This document shows, in pieces, positions 12,401-23,100 of a DNA stretch of 64,000 nt. The DNA is from Lytechinus variegatus (taxonomy: Eukaryota > Echinodermata > Echinoidea > Temnopleuroida > Toxopneustidae), in NCBI RefSeq assembly GCF_018143015.1, contig NC_054741.1:58147197-58211196 (forward strand). Direction: 5' to 3'. The notes beneath the pieces are model-generated. The model saw only the letters and a list, made by a program, of their open reading frames with translations, was not told the DNA's origin and searched no databases. The position numbers and the translations under genes are program-made. Within the stretch, counting starts at the first letter, position 1. Every line of letters starts with the position of its first letter.

Positions 12401-15400
12401 AAATTACCTATCGGATATGTAGTGTCTGAAAACAGGACATACTAAATGTAATGGAAAAGCTGGTAACAAGCAGTAATTTGCAGTTTACCAGCCCTGCTGA
12501 ATCAACGAAACTCGAGTGTTGATGCGGCTTCATTCATTTTTGCCAAGCTGGGATGACGTCATCATGTACGAACTAGCGCTCGTTCGAGCACTATGACACC
12601 GAACGTCAAAACCCTCAAATACGAGTCACAGATTTGGTCAGTGGACGAGAAGGCTCGTCACAGATTACTTCGCGCATGCGCAGTGCTCCCAAAATTCCTT
12701 AATCTCGTACGTCCACATGGCACGTCACAGAAAACGAAAGGTCTCAAATACCTCCAACCTCGCCCCACTCAATGTCACATGGTTCAAATGGTAGAAGATA
12801 CTTTAGAGAATTATATTGACAATGTCAACTTCCCAGTAGTCTGCACCTCCACCCATTTTAAGGAGTGGCGTCTAGTCAAATAAATTATATATAAATGTAT
12901 ATAAAAAGAAATCGTGACTAAAAAGACATACTGATATACCTGTTAAGAATGCCAACATAACAGAGAACAGGAAACGTTTCTTAAAAGTCGATATCACTAG
13001 CAAAGCATATTTTATGACAGGTACAGAGAACTCATAGGCTTTGATTGTTCGAGAAGCCAAATTGCGGTGCCGGGGGGGGGGGGGGGCAGCCAGGGGTTAC
13101 TTCCCTCTTGTAATTTTTAGTAAAATAGAAAGAGAAAAGGGAGGGGAAATGAAAGGAAGCAAAGAGGAATAAAAAGAAAATATTTTCAAGTATACAAGAG
13201 ATATTTGGTCGTTTAATTCTATCACATCCTTATTTTTCAGAAGAAAACAAAATACGTCGCGTTTGGATCATCTTACCCGGCCCTTCCACCCACTCCCTCA
13301 TCAAAATAAAGAAAGGTGTGACCTCTAATGGTCATCTAGTGAAATGGTATCCTTGTTTATATTAATTATATCTACCTTAATATGATCACTATCCTAGGAA
13401 ACGGCACCAGTCCATTCCCGTGTTCAAACATCTATCACGGCAAATCGGCTCTCTCTGAACCCGAAGTCGATGGCGTTGTTGAATATCTTCGCAACCTGAA
13501 GGCTAATAACCAGAACTTCCTCATCTTCCTCGATTGGCACAGCTACGGACAATACTTCCTCTCTCCGTGGTCCTACTCGGCCTACGCCCCAAACCCTCCC
13601 GACTATGACGCAATGGTGAGGACATTTTTTAGTGGCCCCTTTCATGAATTCTGGATCATTTCCTTGATGTCCTATTACACACTTAAATTAATTTATTGGA
13701 TAATTACATTTGATTAATTTAAGAATAATTATGATATTGGCGATCGCTAAAATAATCTTGATATCAAGAATGTTGAAATGAAAATTTCTGATGATCAAAG
13801 TGTCCTTTTTCATTGAACAAAAAATCATGACAGGAATAACAGCCCTTATCACACAACTCGATGGAAAATTATACCATCCACTAACATGTAACTTTTAACT
13901 TAAGAAATACACAATGGAAAATATCAAATAGAAAACTACTACCGTATATATAAAACTGCCAAAATCAGCTTCAAATTCCGAAGGCAGATTCGACAATGTA
14001 GCTGAATTCGATGGAATTTATTCCGATTCGATTCTTCGGATATTCCTTCAACTTTTCGTCAGTTCGTATGATGTTTACTTTTGGCAAATTCCCCTTTAAA
14101 TTTTCACCAATTTTATACTTTCTAATCCTTTACTGGTTCCTTTCTATAGATGGCAATGGGTAAGGCTGCGAGTGATGCCATAGCAGCCGTCCACGGTACA
14201 GTCTTTCAGAGCGGCTCATCCATTGAACTCTTGAGTAAGTATGATGGAATTTTTAATTCATAAGATCGATGTTTCTTTTGTTGTTGCATGATTATTAGGG
14301 TCATTTAATTGTTGGAAATATTGGCAGAACATGCTAGGTGTGAGAAGTTCTTTGATGAACGGTGATATATGTCAAGTTCAAATACAACGACTGGAGCCAA
14401 GCAAGGTCTCAGCTGCACAGCTGTCGATATCACAGGCTGGTGGTACTGGCGTATACGTACGCTTGGGGGCACTGACGTCCAAACATTTCAACGACAGTCT
14501 CCCCCCCCAAAAAAAAAAAAAGAAGGGGAAGGAAAAAAGTGTGAAAATCGATGTTATATCCTTAGTATTTCCAAAGAACGGCACAATATAAACTTATAGC
14601 CAAAAATAAGGAAAAGAACGTAACATTTTAACAAACGGAACATGTTTCGACGAAGTTCAATCCTCGAAAGGTTTTTTAGGCTGATGATGAGGTGTGAACT
14701 TCGAAAGATGTTCCGTTTATTAAAATTCTATGTTCTTTTCACTATTTTAATGTGCTGATACATTTCTTGCTGAAGGAATGCATGCCATGGCTGGGAATCG
14801 AACCATTGAGATTTAACTTGCATTTTCAATGCATTTGCTGTGTTCTGGGATTCGTTCTGCGTAACGTTGTAAAAAAAACTTCCTATCATCAAGACAGTAT
14901 TGATGTTATCTTCAAGAGGGTAATGATGTTAACATCTCGACAGTATTGATGTTACCACCAAGACAGTAATAATGTTATCATCAAGACAGTAATGATGTTA
15001 TAATCAAGACAGTAATAATGTTAACATCTCGACAGTATTGATGTTATCCTCAAGACAGTAATGATGTTATCATCAAGACAGTAATGATGTTATCATCAAG
15101 ACAGTAATGATGTTATCATCAAGACAGTAATGATGTTATCATCAAGACTGTAATGATGTTATCATCAAGACAGTATTGATGTTATCATCAAGAGGTTAAT
15201 GAAATGTATCATTTTCACCTCTTTCAGACGAGGCCGCAGGATCCAGCAAAGATTGGGGATACGTCCCTTACGATGAGACCAGCAAGTTTAGGGGTGGTCT
15301 TGGTGCCAAGTACTCTTATACTGTGGAACTTCGTGACAAGGGAACCTATGGTTTCCTGCTGCCCGAGGACCAGATTCAACCCGTAGGGGAAGAGATGTAC

Positions 15401-15457
15401 GCTGGGGTCCGGGCCATCGGGGATTACATTCTTAGAGAACTTGGCTTTATTCCGTAG
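6450..15457 (+). CDS. Zinc carboxypeptidase A/B-type (M14), exons 3-10; 5' exons not on this strand
   Basis: Secreted metallocarboxypeptidase that removes single C-terminal residues. Exons: 6450-6701, 9260-9361, 9968-10084, 10625-10738, 11976-12075, 13398-13615, 14150-14234, 15228-15457. All have AG/GT borders and matching phases, and join to 405 codons plus TAG. Numbering from the first codon at 6450: propeptide about 1-72 (begins VDFWREAT, dibasic RR at 60-61 as a possible activation site), then the catalytic domain. Zinc ligands are His141 and Glu144 (IHAREW) and His276 (DWHSYGQ). The substrate-binding NRN motif is in ADPNRNF, the catalytic Glu363 is in YTVELRD, and the CPA Cys138-Cys161 pair is kept (SGCRG, PFPCS). 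CPA Tyr248 aligns with Asn330, and the specificity residue 255 is Lys337 (SSKDW). About 11 extra residues sit between this segment and the catalytic Glu. No signal-peptide or first propeptide exon was found on the + strand between 1866 and 6449. Confidence 0.92.
6726..7392 (+). mobile_element. 5'-truncated LINE (CR1/L2/jockey-like) 3' end
   Basis: An open frame at 6741-6962 encodes FTFEGPRLWGTINNNIKESP and SLNSFKYKFKKFL, the conserved extreme C terminus of many non-LTR retrotransposon ORF2 proteins (GPxLWN...SLxxFKxxLKxxL). The element ends in a GGAAATAAATGAAATGAAAT tail near 7392. It lies in the intron after exon 3 of the carboxypeptidase. Confidence 0.75.
7482..8907. mobile_element. Non-autonomous hAT-like element with GCGCGAAGCGCG palindromes
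   Basis: Element of 1,426 bp flanked by an exact 8-bp duplication GTTGCCAT (7474-7481 and 8908-8915). The ends are inverted: CAACCGCGTAGCCAGG and CCTGGCTACGCGCCTG. Inside are repeated GCGCGAAGCGCG-type palindromes. No transposase frame. Confidence 0.85.
9008..9241. mobile_element. MITE, CACAGCAAAAA family, next to a splice acceptor
   Basis: Left ACACAGCAAAAATTGTGGTG, right TTAACACCGCAGTTTTTA, with the shared inner motifs AGAGGACCACAC and TGTGGTCCTCT. It ends about 18 bases before carboxypeptidase exon 9260-9361. Confidence 0.7.
9420..9860. repeat. Polypurine (GA/GAA/GGGA) tract
   Basis: Nearly uninterrupted purines on the + strand, densest at 9601-9715, within a carboxypeptidase intron. It creates long artificial frames on both strands. 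Confidence 0.85.
10085..11975. other. Carboxypeptidase introns: nothing further recognised
   Basis: Apart from the exon at 10625-10738, no gene or clear element was seen. A G run at 10969-10978 and a small repeat-like stretch at 11000-11200 (two TTTGGGGTGC motifs) are the only texture. Confidence 0.5.
12076..13397. other. Carboxypeptidase intron, partly GC-richer unique sequence
   Basis: The segment 12090-12880 is less AT-rich than its surroundings and holds an open frame (12593-12883) with no recognisable domain. Then come a G run at 13072-13086 and AT-rich intron. It may be an old repeat, since no termini could be matched. Confidence 0.4.
14605..14830. repeat. Inverted-repeat hairpin followed by a SINE fragment
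   Basis: CGGAACATGTTTCGACGAAG (from about 14637) and CTTCGAAAGATGTTCCG (to about 14720) form an inverted pair. Bases 14745-14830, read on the - strand, contain GGTTCGATTCCCAGCCATGG, the B-box part of a tRNA-derived SINE. Confidence 0.5.
14888..15199 (+). repeat. 23-bp tandem repeat, about 13 units
   Basis: Unit GACAGTAATGATGTTATCATC plus AA, repeated directly with a few variants. It ends about 28 bases before the last carboxypeptidase exon (15228). Confidence 0.9.
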
Positions 15458-16257
15458 CTTCCAGGTCTTCGTTACACAAAGTTTGGCCATCAATGGCGAA
15501 ACATATCATAACTGCCTCCGTTATAATTCCCATCTAAACATTCTTCTACAAACCATAAAAAATATATGTCTTACCAGCAACACTAGCCAACGTTTTAAGA
15601 GGACAACTTGTATCAGCCCTTGTTGAAAATACATCAGGGAGTTAGGACATAACATTAAATGTGACTAGTCACCCTCCTCCAAAAAAAAAACAGTCGTCAG
15701 GGAAGGTTCTCTGTAAATAACCATAATGTCAACTTGGTCTTTAAAAATGAAAACAGTTGTTAAACTATCTTATCTGAAAGAATGATTATTCTTCACACTG
15801 TATACATTTTGCGTTGTAAAGTTACGTTTAAGAACATAATTATATAAGAGTTTCGTTGACAATCATTTTTTCGGACCTCCTCTAAGTTTCACTGTAAATG
15901 TAAGATCAGAGAGGACATTTTATGCTTTTGTGAACCCCAAACTTCGAACCTTGTTTTCTCTAGCTTTGAAGCTCTCATTGAATCTTGTTTAAACATTTAT
16001 TAAAATACTTTTGCGAGTTATATTTGAGCAATTGATTCTGAATAACGTATGTTAATTAGAAAAAAAACTTATTACCTTTACAATTATTTATCGTGTACAA
16101 AATTGTATTGAACGGTACGTTGTTGATAAAAGAAACATTTTAACCTATTTACCCGACATACCCGTATACTAATATTCACAATGTACTGGTTGTTTATTTT
16201 GGAAATGATTAATCTATACGTATACACTTACTATACAACCTATATGGATTTATTCGT

Positions 16258-16263
16258 AATAAA
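16258..16263 (+). terminator. Possible polyadenylation signal of the carboxypeptidase gene
   Basis: AATAAA about 800 bases after the TAG at 15455-15457, with no other gene in between. The stretch 15458-16258 has no coding content I recognise and is best read as 3' UTR. Weak evidence, because the hexamer is common in AT-rich DNA. Confidence 0.3.
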
Positions 16264-16484
16264 CCTGGATTGAACTTGGATGTCAACAATGGATATATTT
16301 ATACCATATTTCCCGTCAACTCTGTCCAAACAGATAATCTTGAAATTAGAAATTTAGATAACTTTTTGTTGAATGTAAAATATTGATCCCAAATCACTAT
16401 AAAATCCACGTTCGGATTTCTGTTTACTTTCAAAATGGGATCAGTCTAAATTTCATTAAAAAGCCAGTTTCCTTTGCGTGACAA

Positions 16485-16745
16485 TGGCGAGTTCTTGCAC
16501 TACAACTCAGGACGAATGCTAGAGCACAGTAAATGTATTGAAATTGCACGTCAAATGACAATAAACAGCTGACATGTCTTTGTGAAATATTGGTGACAAA
16601 AAAATGTAATATAATTTGTCCATAGTCTAGGACGAAGCTCTGTTATGATTCACCAATTTTCGACAAAGACTTTCTTGGATGCTCATTGTCATGAAGGGCA
16701 TTTGACAATACATTTTCTATGTTCTTAAAAGCGTTCTGCCTCGTG
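16485..16745. mobile_element. MITE copy related to 61231-61517
   Basis: Shares CACAGTAAATGTATTGAAA, CAGCTGACATGTCTTTGTG and GATTCACCAATTTTCGACAA with the clearer element at 61231-61517. Ends poorly preserved. Confidence 0.5.
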
Positions 16746-17886
16746 GTGCAAACATCCATTTGGCATTGCGACGTATTTAAAGGTAGGCATATCTCACTAT
16801 TAAAGTCGACTGTCAAACATTCCCTGTTATCGCGAAATGTTTTATTCTTTAGTCGACTTGGCAAGATTATGAAGTTTAAAACTGTCTGGGAACTGACTTA
16901 TTTCCAAAGCTAAGCCCGGAGAAAATATCATGAGCATTTTAAATACTTATTCTGAATTTAAAAAATGAAATAGATCATTGGCTGTCTTAAACAGCTTTGG
17001 TGTGGTCAACAACAACGATTGCGGAAGAAAGAAATGTGAATTATAAATGGGATCGCCCTACTTCTGTCAATAATTTCGTTCTCTTGATTGTTGATTCTTG
17101 ATCGAAGTTATATAAGAGAACTTAGGCAGAAGCGTTCCAGTTGTGCCTTTTCTGGATGACTTCAGTAAGTTCAGTAAGGTCAACATTTCAATAAAGGGAT
17201 CGAGACAGACAGACAGACAGGGTCGGGTCACATGGGTAATAGGGTTTATTTTGGAGAATCATTCGAACATATCGGGACACATTACTAATTACAGTGGCAA
17301 TCTTACGCAAAATAGTTTTGGAAACCTACAAATGATTCGCACAGTGTCAGTCAAATATTTTATGGGCCAATCTCGGTAAAGAAGAAAGAAAAGTACGAGA
17401 GACATGGTCATTGGACATGGTGACGTTATAAAAGTATAGTTGGGTGAATATATAGTGAAGAGAGAGAGAAAGAGATGTAGAAAGTGGAAACATATCATAT
17501 ACATACATATATATATGCTGAAAAATTAGTGAACCCACAAGAAAATGAAAATTATATAAAGTGTTCACGTTCTGCCATGTTTTAGAAATTTTGATTGTGA
17601 AGTCAGGTGATACGATATTACATTCAGTAGCCTATAATTTGTTTCTCTGGGCTCGCCGAACTTGTTTAACACTCGGCATGAAGAAGTGAATTTTGTGGCG
17701 ATGTTCACTAATTTTTGAACAGTCGAATAAGAGTTGAAGTTTTACTAGCACATATTTGGGTCGGCGAATAAAGCGGGAAAGAGGAGAGAGATGGAGAAGG
17801 TAGAAACATATGTCTTATTAAGAGGAGAGAAAGGGTATAAAAGAGAGAAGAAGAGACATAAAGAGGAGAGAGAGAGTATAATCTTG

Positions 17887-18397
17887 TTAAATGTCAAGTC
17901 TATCCCAGAAAATTGTGGATATGAATCAATAGAGAAAATTCAAATAGGCATAAAGGTGAAAATTTCACTAAAATCGGATGTAAAATAAGAAAGTTATTAC
18001 ATTTTGAAATTTCTCTTATATTCTTTATTGTTTGAATCATACAATATTCCCGTTTTTACAGATTTGAAAATAAGGACCCATTTGACTTAACCATAAACTG
18101 TCAAATAATTCCACCACTGGCTCAGGGAGGAATGATATTTTGCTTCTCATAAGGAGAAAATTAGAATTTTCCATATTTCATATAAAATACAAAAGAAATA
18201 GTGAGTGGAAGACGTCATCGGTCTGCTCATTTGCATACCTACCAGGATGTGCATAAAAAAATTGTGACATTAAGCGAATTAAAATGTCATAACTTTCTTA
18301 TTTTACATCCGATTTTGATGAAATTTTCACTGTTATGCTTGTCGGATTTTCCCCTTTTATTCAAATCAATGTTTGTTGGGGTGGACTTGTCCTTTAA
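17887..18397. mobile_element. MITE, TTAAAGGTCAAGTCCACCCC family
   Basis: Left TTAAATGTCAAGTCTATCCC, right GGGGTGGACTTGTCCTTTAA. Inner landmarks CTCATTTGCATACC and TTTTACATCCGATTTTGATG recur at 38306 and 39642. Confidence 0.8.
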
Positions 18398-18967
18398 GAA
18401 GTGCAGGTTGGTGAGGGGTGGGGAAATGAGAGGCAATGAAACAGAGGCAGGGCAACCCCAAACAGCGGCATTCCTCAATGTTAATATCTGTAAACATATT
18501 GATCACTGTTCAATTACACACCCATTTTAAGTTTTTTTCCCCTCTCTTTCATTGTGGCGCCTCGTATTGTTACGTCATCACTCTCAGAAGCACCCACACA
18601 CTGAACCACCGAACTTAAAACCTCTCAACTACTTAGTCCTTTGTATTGTCTATGGTCTTTGTGTACTCAAAAGACTTGAGGTTACTCTGTGAGAGAGGGA
18701 TGTACCTACGATAAATGCCTTTATGCATAACACTGGATCTTACAAAGAACTTTTGTTCGATCAGTTGCATAATAAAGAAGGCATTGATTTGGTACGTAAC
18801 GTGTACAACTTGAAAGGAAGCAGAGATGTAGACCCTGTAGGTGGTTGCAAAAAAATGCCGTGGATCACATATTAACCAGGATCAGAGGCACCACATCTGT
18901 GACATGGTTGGCTCCTCAAAAACAGTCTTTAAGAATAAATGAGAGTTCTGGTAGAAGTGGGTAAAAT

Positions 18968-20044
18968 ATGGCGGCGGGAATGTACAAATTCCGAATCGCC
19001 TTGTTGCTGCTCGCGTCCTGTTCAGCGGTGTACTTTGTTATCGGGCCAATGGCGTGGACTAGAAAAGAAAAGAGGAGTCAGACTGAAATAACGAATAAAG
19101 GTAAGATGATAAATTATCATTCTTCCCCTTTCAACTCCTTGAATAGTTACTCGAGATCACACAGTTTTCAAAACAACATCTATGCTTCGTTGGCATAAAT
19201 ACACCTCTTAACATGACAATTTAGTTATTCCCCCCACCCCCGTTTGTGTTGAGTCTAAAGGATAACCACGAAAGTGACAAATTTTACTGAGATTTGAGGT
19301 CCGGTGCATATCAATTCTTTTATTTTTAGTGGATATGCAAGTGGGCTACCGTTAATAATCTGAATCAAGTCTTGGTTTTAAATCCAGTAGGCAGCGTGTT
19401 TTATAAATTCCTGTGAAGTTTTCCATCAAGCACTTGTGTATAGAAGGGGGGGGGGGGCTGGCACGTACCTACGGGGGGGGGGGCAGAGGGGGCAGACTGC
19501 CCCCCTGATGAGTCACAACCCATGCAAGGGATGTATCCCTGCCCCCCCCCCCCCTGACGAGTCACAACTGATCCCTGGCCCGCTCCTTTGAACTTGAAGA
19601 CCCTTTTTTAATTCGAGCAATATGAAAATTAGTTACAAATTAGATGATTATCATAATTGGGTACAATAACTAATGAAAACCTTCTCCTAGTCCCTCTTTG
19701 TTGAAGGACAAAAATTAAATACATAAACCTAGTACATGTATAACTTAAATCCTTCATTTACGCAATGAAAACTGTACACGATACCTTGGAACAACCCGCA
19801 TAAATGAATACCTGAAACAAAAAATTGCATTACATTATTCTATTAAATGTCTTTGTGCAGGCATAATTCTCCCATTACATTACTCAGTATGTGTAAGGCC
19901 ACAATAAAATTATGCATGATTAATAAATTTCGGGACATAAATGCAACTGAAATTTCTGAAGTCAAACCTGTCTTCTCGAGATCTCCTGTCAATGACAATG
20001 ATATCCTGTCTTTCGTGGCCACAAAAATAACTCAAATTTGAGAG

Positions 20045-20125
<81 letters not shown>

Positions 20126-23100
20126 AGTGTGTGTGTGTGTGTGTTAAATCTCCTGTTTTATAGAGGTCGCCTATGTTTTCTTACGTTGGGTCGCCTGTGT
20201 ATCAGATGTATTTTCTCTAAACATGCTGAATAATAACTATTCCCTACTTTTTTTTAAATTCACATTTCAAAAAACAAACAATTAAGCACACGTTTGTATC
20301 GATAATCGATGATACATAAAGCATTTTCATTTGTCCGATGCAAGATAATAGAGCAATGTGTATAAGAATTCCTGGGTATCGTCGGGAATCGAACCCCGGA
20401 CTTTCGTTGTGTAGCCGAGCGCCTTAGACCACTGGGTCACGGCATCTCGCCTCTGTTACTTTATATAGAGCGATAATTATTACATGGCATATCACGTCTC
20501 ATGTCGTCTTAATTTATTTGATTGTTGATCATTTTCTTATTACAGATACACGGGCAAAACCTCAGAGTATAACATACGTAAAGAAAGTATTACAAGCACC
20601 AGGGCAAGCCTTACAACTCACTCAAAGAGAAATAAATCTTATAAAACGATTGCCAGTACGACCTCCGATAGACCTGGCTTTAAATCCAGTCGTCGCGGTG
20701 GACGTGGTCGAGACGGACATTGATCGTGCTAAGAGTGGATTGATATATGATTGTGACGACGATTTCCGAGATATTGTGGAAAGCAGGCATTCTGTCAATG
20801 GAAAGCCAGTATATGATAAGGTAAGTGAAATAATTACATTTTTCAATTGGCAGTATACATGCAAACATGCACCAAACTGAAGTGCATTTAGAAGACACCA
20901 GTTTATATACAACGTGCACACACACGCATCCGCCCCCATACACATAATTTCATAATTTTATTTATATGATATTGTGTGGCTTTATCAATTACCTAAATTT
21001 CTTTAACATTAAAATCTTCCCCAGAACAAGCAAGAGAAAAGAATCTTAATGATTATAAATGATTATAATGATTACCTCAATGCAGTATACTTAGCGTACC
21101 TGGGATTTTCCACGGGGGGGGGGGGCAAAATCGTCCGCCAAGTTTGACGAGAAAAAAAAGGTTTTCAACCACAAATAAAGGATTTCGTACCAGGAAAAAA
21201 TGACAAGCCAAAAAAAAAAAGTCTTCAACTTCTCGTCAGGGTCAGGGCGGGGGGGGGGGGCAGAACGTCCCTTGCATGGGTTGTGACTCTTCAGGGAGGG
21301 GGGCAGTCTGCCCCCTATACGCTAGTGCCTCAAGATGAATTTAAGTAGCTGATAGTTTTATTCTAGTGTGACAATTTGTACTAATTACAATAAAACCAAT
21401 TTCTGTCCATCTCTTGGAAACCAGGAAATTGCAACTTTAAACACGATCTTTCATTGTTGGTTTTATTTATAAAAAAACCGATTCAATCTGTTATATCGTT
21501 TGCATCTGTCTATAGGGGATGCCACACATCTTAAATCATGACAGGAAGAATCTAATTCTTAATATTTGAAAAAAAATCAAATGCATGATATCAGGTATTC
21601 CATCTTCATAAATTTTATCGAGTTCTAATGTTAAGTTATTAACAAATGACATTTCATAATAATCAAAAAGCGTCCGATAAGCCGTTTCATGAAACACTTC
21701 CCTTGACTCTGTAGTAGATTTATTAAAGCGGGACTGAACTGTGTGTGGTCTCTCATTAACTACGTGTCATAAATACATAGTCTTAAAATATACGTTTTCA
21801 GATATCTACTAATACTACAGAGAATAAATTGACCCATAATTGTATTTGTATAGAGAAAATAAAATGTTTTGAGAGGAAAGGTGATTGTTTTGCTGCTTGT
21901 TCACATAATTATTGCGGTATAAATGTGTTTAGTAGTTAATTAACATGTTATCATTCAAGTGGGTCTATATTACTAGACTACACTAGCATTATGGGTAAGG
22001 AAACTGGCCTGATGGGTGCTTCATAAAGCTGTTCGTAAGTTAAGAGCGATTTTAAGAACGACTGGTGATCCTTTTTTGTGGTACATAGTATATTCATTGG
22101 CGATGGTTTAGCGCGGTAAGAAAGGTACACTAGTCATCCTTAAAGTCGCTCTTAACTTACGAACAGCTTTATGAAACGGCCCCCAGGTATGAGTAGTTGA
22201 GGACTCGAGATGGCACAATTGGTTCGTATCTGCACCTGGGATGTGGTCCTCTAAGAAAATTGACTTGTGGTGTTATTACTAATTAAAAAAAAATTCTCTT
22301 TCATTTTAACCAGAATAAAACTGTGATGTATATAAGCATGCCAAAGTGTGGAAGCAGAACATTTGTATGGACAGCCATGAGACTCCGGGATATCCATCAT
22401 TTTGGGTCAACGGTTAATCTCGAATACATGCTGGGGGAGAATCCGCCTTTAAAAATTGTAAGAGCAATTTCCTTTTTTTTGTATTATAAAGTAATAATAA
22501 TAACAATAATAATATAATAATATAGGGTATTTATATTGCGCACATATCCACCTTGTTAGGTGCTCAAGGTGCTCCTATATTACCCGGCTAAGCTAGGCGT
22601 TCATAGCGCACACAGCTTAGGAATTACTTCCTACCGGTACCCATTTACCTCACCTGGGTTGAGTGCAGCACACTGTGGATCAGTTTCTTGCTGAAGGAAA
22701 TTACGCCATGACTGGGATTCGAACCCACGACCCTCTGTTTCAAAGTCCGAAGACTACTCCACTGGGCCACAAAGTGATCAAAGATAAACTGATGAACAGA
22801 TCAGATTATTTCAATGAGGCTTGTGTTCCTGAATATGATTTTAGATCAAATATTGACAGATACCGCTATTAATGATTATGGTTTCCGTCACTCCGTAACA
22901 TCGGTGATTTATATATGCAGTGTTGAATTAGGCCTTTTTAATTAAGCGAATGCCAATTTATGGATGCCATATTATTAGTCTTTGAAATTCTATCTGTAAA
23001 ATGAAAATGATAAGCTTGTTTGTCACATTTAAACATTTCTAGATTTAATTGACTAGCAATGAGGCATGGACGAATTTCAATGTCATCTTATCTTTATCCA

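Larger units (their letters stand above)
15458..18967. other. Gap between carboxypeptidase and sulfotransferase array
   Basis: Holds the presumed 3' UTR, a MITE at about 16485-16745 related to 61231-61517, and a second MITE at 17887-18397. No coding exon recognised. A promoter for copy A should lie near 18,700-18,960, but no TATA box is evident. Confidence 0.5.

Noticed and set aside
12593-12883. 96-codon frame in a GC-richer intron segment.
   Set aside because: No recognisable domain and no splice continuity with the carboxypeptidase exons, whose phases close without it.
14637-14726. Hammerhead ribozyme (CTGATGATGAGG and CGAAAG present).
   Set aside because: The core order and stems do not fit CUGANGA...GAAA...NUH; the site is explained by an inverted-repeat hairpin.
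14888-15199. CRISPR-like array of short repeats.
   Set aside because: Units are directly tandem with no spacers, in an animal intron.
20371-20453. tRNA gene on the - strand (A and B boxes present).
   Set aside because: Acceptor stem does not pair; best read as a SINE head.
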